Positions 59,327 through 64,000 of a stretch of DNA of 64,000 nucleotides are shown piece by piece. Source of the stretch: Adiantum capillus-veneris (lineage: Eukaryota; Streptophyta; Polypodiopsida; Polypodiales; Pteridaceae). The notes under the pieces are model-generated. The model did no database searches and was not told the origin of the DNA. It saw only the letters and a program-made list of their open reading frames with translations. The DNA is taken from the NCBI GenBank assembly GCA_014529385.2, contig CM043963.1, positions 68,723,912 to 68,787,911 on the forward strand. Reading direction: 5' to 3'. A program made the position numbers and the translations under genes. Every line of letters starts with the position of its first letter. The stretch's first letter is position 1.

Positions 59327-60070
59327 GTGATAGAGCTACATGAATTTGAGCTCGAATTCAAAATCAACCATACGAGTCAATCTCACCCGGCGGATATTTT
59401 GGTCAGTAAGGTCGTTGACCTATCAATCTATCCCAAGGTGGTATGGGATGAAGCTAAGGAGGAACCTGATTTAATAAAAGCTTTTACAATGTGGTTTGAT
59501 GGAGCATACAAAAGGGTGATACAAAAGGCAAGTGGGGGTGTGGTGATACGGGATCCACACGACAAAGTGGTTTTTTCAAAGGCTTACAATTTGGAGAATG
59601 TTCATACCAATAATGAAGTAGAGTATCTCACTTTGCACTTGGGATTGAAGCAGTGTGTTGAGTTTGGTATTTCCAGGTTGGTGGTAAAGGTTGATGCTTT
59701 ATTGGTCATCAAGCAGCTGCTAGGCCAATGGCAGGTAAACAAATATTCATTGAAGCATTGGTTCTATGCCATTAATAAGTTGTTGAAGTTTTTTGAAAAG
59801 GTTCAGTTCAAGCATGTTAAAAGGGAGCAGTACCAAGATATAGATCAGCTTGCAAGCAGCAAAGTGCAAGTACAAGCTGTAGGTATATATGTATCCCCAA
59901 CCACTTATACAAGCCATGAGACTTTAAAGGAGATCGAGGATTTTTTGGGCACATGGGAGTGTTCAGAAAGGTTGTCCAAGCTGCAGAAGCGAAGGATATT
60001 GCAGAAATCTCACAAATTTACATTGATAGGAGAGGATCTTATGACCTATGGACAAGTTGAAGTGTTGTAA
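59327..60070 (+). pseudogene. Tat-like second, archaeal-type RNase H and linker
   Basis: A 247-codon open frame. Residues 1-35 are the end of the first RNase H (HEFELEFKINHTSQSHPADILV). Residues 57-180 form a complete second RNase H: TMWFDGAYKR with the first Asp, ASGGVVIRDPHDKVVF, NNEVEYLTLHLGL with the Glu, VVKVDALLVIKQL with the next Asp, and VKREQYQDIDQLAS where the last Asp is in the DID motif. It is the best preserved part of the element. Confidence 0.88.
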
Positions 60071-60074
60071 AGGG

Positions 60075-60165
60075 TGCTTTATACAAAGAAGAAATCAGTA
60101 TAGTGTTGCAACAATGTCATGAGGAAAGTGGACATCAGGGTAAAGACACTCTAAGAGAGAGAAGG
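60075..60165 (+). pseudogene. Tat-like integrase N-terminus, truncated
   Basis: In the frame after the stop, VLQQCHEESGHQGKDTL contains the HH pair of the integrase zinc finger. The CC pair and catalytic core are absent; sequence unrelated to integrase follows. Confidence 0.65.
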
Positions 60166-60830
60166 TGAATAAGTTTTGCATTTTCAACTCAAAGCCAATG
60201 GAAAGGTGGTTTGAAAGGCATGAGGAGGTGAAAGTTGAAAGAGATGTTACATGTCAAAGGTTCCATGAGAGCCGTGTAATCAAGACACAAGAGTACCCTC
60301 CAGAGTTAGCTTCCACCAAAGTATGTGGAGATAAAAATTATACTTCTGTGTTGCGAGAGCATTATGATGAACTAGTAGTCTTTAAAGAAAATTCAAGGGA
60401 ACCAAGATGGCTCTATGTGGTAGAGATTTCCCCAAAAAATGATAGTGTTTGAGGCCATATACTTACAAAGAGGAGGTAGAATCTTCACACCAGCAAGAGG
60501 ACTACATGAGAATATCCAATTAGACCAAGGTATTGTGATTAAGATTAGAGAGCTAGAACCCCTTAAATTTCCAACAAATGATCAAAGCAATGAGAATGAA
60601 CTTCTCCATGGCAGTGATGAAGACCTTCTAGAACAAGCCAACTCTTTGGAACAAACCCAATTCCTAAGCATCAATCTAGAACTTGAGTGCTACTAGAACT
60701 TGAGGACTTTGAATGTTGGCGATGAACCAAATGTGCACCATTCCCACCTTACTGACCTAGAGATTGATAGACATGTCGCTAGAGAACTACTTGAAGATGA
60801 GAGACTTGATGAACAATAATAAATGCTTGG
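60165..60830 (+). other. Unrecognised coding-like frames
   Basis: Two overlapping frames, 60165-60452 (KVERDVTCQRFHESRVIKTQ, LREHYDELVVFKENSREP) and 60439-60696 (LQRGGRIFTPARGLHENIQ, acidic C-terminus). Composition looks coding but I recognise no domain. Either may be a captured exon or a retrotransposon accessory region. Confidence 0.3.
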
Positions 60831-61179
60831 CTAGTCATGTTTTTTTCAATGGGGGAGAATTACTTTTTTAGCAGTAAGCTTAATCGCAAAAGATCAATTC
60901 AATGCGTCCATAGTTGCATCTGCAAAACTTTAATCTCTTTCAATGCATCCATAGAAATTTTAACATAGGAGAAAAATTACAAGAAAATAAAGTGATAAAA
61001 ACATTTGATTTTTGGCACTGGTTTGGATGATTTTTCCAATGCTTTAATGGACAATTTTTCCAACAAGTTTAGGTATAGATCTTTTGATGCTTGTAAGAGC
61101 TGATTTCTTGACGTCAGTATTGATGTCACAAGAAGCGGACGCATTGGAAACTGCCATTGGAGTCTAGGCTCTTTTCTAG

Positions 61180-61337
61180 TAGTGAAGTACTCGATGAGTA
61201 GAGGACTAAAAATGAGCAAGATAAAAATATGCCAAATTGGTTAGTACAAACTTTATATGATAACCAATTGGATGCACCTTTGTCTAGTGGTGCTCTTTTG
61301 GGTTCTTTGCATGCCTCTTATGCATCAAATTGTTATC
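61180..61337 (+). pseudogene. Copia scrap related to copies 1 and 2
   Basis: MPNWLVQTLYDNQLDAPLSS and LHASYASNCY align with the IN-RT linker of Copia copy 1 (MPKWLVHTLRDSKLDAPLS, HASYASDCY). The similarity starts near 61180 and stops exactly at the CACTA end. Confidence 0.85.
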
Positions 61338-61575
61338 ACTACAAGAGGTTCTTCACACTTGTGATGGCTTTAGCGACAAAAATACACAAGGATATTTTTC
61401 CCCCCGGCGTCACTATACACGTCACAAAGAGAATGTCGCTATCTACAGTGCTATATGCATCTCTATACGTGTTGCTATATAGAGCCGCATATAGTGACAC
61501 AAATAGCGACCCTATAGTTCCCAATTTAGCGACACCTGTAGTGATTTTGCAGGTCCAAAAATAGTGACGTATATA
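61338..61575. repeat. CACTA terminal and subterminal repeat region
   Basis: At least eight copies of TAGCGAC or its variant TAGTGAC in both orientations (e.g. TTTAGCGACAAA, AATAGCGACCC, TATAGCGACG). These are the usual transposase-binding sites of CACTA elements. Confidence 0.85.
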
Positions 61576-61865
61576 GCGACGTTTGAGAATAAATTCTTTT
61601 TGTGGCAGGGCATACATTGCCCTGCCACCCCATCAACCATATTGAACATAAAGTTTCCAAAAGTAATATGCAAAACTAACAAATGTGTATCTACAAAAGT
61701 GAATTGATAAAAGTAATACACTGACAAAAGTATACACATCATAGGCAAAATCACTTGACTGCTAAGCTTTGACCAAAATGTACTACTTACAACACAATTG
61801 TTATTATTGAAAAAATACACCGTTGGCCAATAATTACAAAATCGACGTACACACATCATCTCCTA

Positions 61866-62430
61866 ATACATGCTATGAAGATAAAAAACTAGTGCTATCT
61901 AGCTACAACTAGTTTGATGTTGACTAATCTAATGTCTCATCGCTTCCCCATGGCGTATCTATTGGATTCTTTAAAAAAAAAACAATAATACTTTCTGTAA
62001 GTATAAACATATAATTACAAAACAATCTAATGTTTTGCTTATCATTAAAATACAACAAATGTAAGAGAGTAAAGTTAAATACTAACCAAGCCAAAGCGAG
62101 AACTCACAATGTTCATAAGGGCATTTAAGTCCTTTCTGCCCACATACAATACATGCTATGAAGATAAAAAACTAGTGCTATCTAGCTACAACTAGTTTGA
62201 TGTTGACTAATCTGACATCTCATTGCGTCCCAGTGGCGTATCTGTCGGATTCTTCTATAAAAAAAACAATAAGACTTTCTGTAAGTATAAACATATAATT
62301 ACAAAACAATCTAATTTTTCTCTTATCATTAAAATAAGACAAATGTAAGAGAGTAAAGTTAAATACTAACCAAGCCAAAGCGAGAACTCAGAATGTCTAT
62401 AAGGGCGTTTAAGCCCTTTCTGCCCACATA
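61866..62430. repeat. 283-bp tandem duplication including the last exon
   Basis: 61866-62148 and 62149-62430 both run from ATACATGCTATGAAG to TTTCTGCCCACATA. Each includes the terminal exon, the preceding intron and most of the penultimate exon of the minus-strand gene. Confidence 0.92.
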
Positions 62431-62770
62431 CTCGTGCTCGTATGGTGTGGGGGTCACGTCCAATCACCGACCACTGTTCAAAACATATAAAGAAAATGTT
62501 ATGTTAGAATTTAAAATTACAAATACCCATAACTACCAAACCTAAAGGGCAATGCAAAAAAACTTACAAAGTCGGCCTCAAATGATGCCCATCCACTGCT
62601 CCCCAAGTGTTGTGAGCTCCCTCCTTCTTCTCGCACTCTGACTGCCTCCTTTTGTTGCTTCCACTTGTCGAGATTCTCACACACTGCTTGCTTTGCATTC
62701 TTTCAATCTTCTTTGGCCACACAATATGGCCTGCTCCACCCATGCTTTATTGCTTTCTGCACTTCAAAGT
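62207..62770 (-). pseudogene. CACTA second gene, last three exons
   Basis: Exon 62568-62770 encodes HFEVQKAIKHGWSRPYCVAKED, a stop, then NLDKWKQQKEAVRVREEGG and SSGWASFEADF. The donor GTAAGT follows at 62567; acceptor ...TTGAACAG ends at 62474. Exon 62371-62473 encodes WSVIGRDVTPTPYEHEYVGRK and LNALIDILSSRFGL with a GTTAGT donor at 62370. The last exon, 62207-62254, encodes NPTDTPLGRNEMSD and stop. The exons join in frame and the introns are 94 and 114 bp. One internal TGA (Trp position) breaks it. It resembles the second (TnpA/PTTA-like) gene product of CACTA elements. Confidence 0.72.
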
Positions 62771-63300
62771 GCTTGTGCTTAGAAATAGGTGCCCCTTCTT
62801 GGTCGTCAACCACCACAAAGGAATGTTATAGTTAACAATGACAACTGGTCATACACTTTAAGATGTCAACCTTAGACCAAATGGATTTATGCCATCCATA
62901 GCCAGGCCGAGGCACAAATTTTGAGCTTCCTTGGCAAAATCCGGTCATGGGTTGTCTATATGCTTCCATGCCGTGCAATGTGTAGGGATCCGTAGCACAC
63001 CGTCTGAAGATCTATTCTCCTTGTACCATGATGCTAGAGCGACCATGGACTTGCATTCAAAGAAATGCTTGATACGTGGCAGTAGAGGAAAGTGTCGCAA
63101 CACCTTCTGCATAACTTTTTGTCCATGGAGATCTATTCGATATCCCTCAAAATCACATTTCAGACATCTCTCCATGTCCATGTATTCCCCTCTGAAAAGA
63201 ATGCAGTCATTAGGACAAGTGTGAATGAGATTGTAATCCATCCCCAAGTTTCACAAGATCTTTCTTGCTTCCTCTCTGGCATCTAGCATCACACTGCCAG
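62770..63300 (-). pseudogene. TNP2-type CACTA transposase, middle part
   Basis: MGMDYNLIHTCPNDCILFRGEYM, CLKCDFEGYRIDL, QKVLRHFPLLPRIKHFF, WYKENRSSDGVLRIP, AWKHIDNP, LCLGLAMDGINPFGL and VNYNIPLWW follow the Transposase_21 (TNP2) signature order, with stops after the HIDNP motif. The catalytic residues of the family cannot all be checked. It is followed closely by the second gene, suggesting an internal deletion that joined them. Confidence 0.88.
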
Positions 63301-63399
63301 CTGGCAGTATGTGCTATTTGAGCAATCTACACAGAGAAAAAACGTAAAACACTTGTGTATGTATTTTGGTACATTATACATTTAGTGAAACATTGAAGT

Positions 63400-64000
63400 A
63401 GACACATTGTAACAGATCACTTGAAAAGTGCTATGACTCTAGTGTCACTCCATCCAAAATTTGTCTGCATGTTGAGAAGAACCAGGAGCCCCTTCAATCT
63501 AGACACTCATACTCCACTATACAAGGGCGTATCAGACTCAGTTTTTGTGTCATCATGATAAGCCTTTCTGAATCCATGATTTTCGTGATCATTAAATCGG
63601 TTTTGGCCTCAAATATAGCCTAGTTGGGAATGTGCTCTCCATGATCACCCCTAAGATGTCAGAGGTATCTTGTGGCCTCACGTATGCTGCTTGAATAAAG
63701 CGCCTGCGAACATGTCTATTGGGTTGCAAGATTGTTTCCTATTGTCCAGCGTTAGAGTCCGACGAGTTGTAGTTTACAATAACTCAATAATGGAAATGAT
63801 AAATTATTGTATTTATTGTTTATTGCAGCTGGCAAGTGGCAAAGGCATAGATGCTTTATGGAATGTACAAAGGATACCCGATTATTATCATTGTATTATT
63901 AAAGTGCTCTATATGAGCTATGGCCAATTAATGTCTGGCCAAACAATGTGTATTCATTTTGACCATTCAAAAATCTATAAAGTAAATACGTGCAAGAGGT
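63400..64000 (-). pseudogene. TNP2-type transposase, upstream exon remnants
   Basis: LLVLLNMQTNFGWSDTRVIALFK (near 63420-63490) matches the TNP2 entry (FGWS......LL). Further upstream HVRRRFIQAAYVRPQDTSDI is coding-like. 63750-64000 is AT-rich and looks intronic or unrelated. The gene is cut by the window edge. Confidence 0.5.

Larger units (their letters stand above)
56150..60170 (+). mobile_element. Ty3/Gypsy Tat-type retrotransposon remnant with dual RNase H
   Basis: Domain order on the plus strand: gag with knuckle, protease, RT, RNase H, a second archaeal-type RNase H, start of integrase. A second RNase H between RNase H and integrase is a known signature of the plant Tat/Ogre lineage. 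Many stops and frameshifts show it is old. The integrase stops after its N-terminal motif near 60165. Confidence 0.82.
61338..64000 (-). mobile_element. CACTA (En/Spm) DNA transposon, one end plus transposase
   Basis: The left terminus is CACTACAAGAGGTTC at 61338, the canonical CACTA TIR, followed by about 230 bp of subterminal TAGCGAC/GTCACTA-type repeats. Genes on the minus strand include a TNP2-type transposase and spliced exons. The other end lies beyond the window. The Copia scrap at its left shows it inserted there. Confidence 0.9.

Overview
This window looks like nuclear DNA from a land plant with a large, repeat-rich genome. The evidence is plant-type Copia and Tat-like Gypsy retrotransposons, DUF659-type hAT and TNP2-type CACTA transposons, a plant-like L1 LINE tail, long CT/GA and CA/GT microsatellites and a spliced transposon gene. 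The species cannot be named from the sequence; no rRNA, tRNA, CRISPR or prokaryotic signal was seen. No intact conventional host gene is evident. The only host-type coding sequences are a short intact SWIB-domain ORF carried inside an insertion and a broken protein-kinase gene.

Layout. 1-20,638 holds two head-to-tail copies of one Ty3/Gypsy family on the minus strand that share a middle LTR (5,593-7,346). Copy A runs off the left edge, and its gag is split by a Copia element (341-4,912; 227-bp LTRs; CTCTC target duplication). Copy B (internal 7,347-17,542) has its integrase split by a ~4.6-kb insertion (about 7,712-12,370) carrying the SWIB ORF and many microsatellites. Its 5' LTR (17,543-20,638) is split by a 1.3-kb non-autonomous CACTA-like element.

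20,639-29,155 is gene-poor: microsatellites, a C-tract, a G-tract, and a decayed plus-strand chromodomain Gypsy remnant (about 26,200-28,600). 29,156-32,764 is an internally deleted Copia element with 192-bp LTRs. 35,814-37,571 is a decayed hAT transposase. 38,234-45,240 (minus) is a protein-kinase pseudogene, interrupted just before its glycine-rich loop by a second copy of the 227-bp-LTR Copia family (39,115-44,860), which is itself interrupted by a non-autonomous hAT element (39,746-41,210) containing a 151-bp satellite.

45,240-54,140 contains diverged LTR-like DNA, a 5'-truncated LINE with an 18-bp target duplication, tandem duplications and a decayed minus-strand Gypsy-like region. 54,140-60,170 is a decayed plus-strand Tat-type Gypsy with a second, archaeal-like RNase H. 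61,338 to the right edge is a CACTA element with a TNP2-type transposase pseudogene and spliced 3' exons, inserted in a Copia scrap. The elements interact mainly as nested insertions, which give a relative order of events. I found no convincing new defence or metabolic system; the most unusual items are the three-LTR Gypsy tandem with fungal-like coding features, the SWIB-bearing insertion and the multiply interrupted kinase gene.
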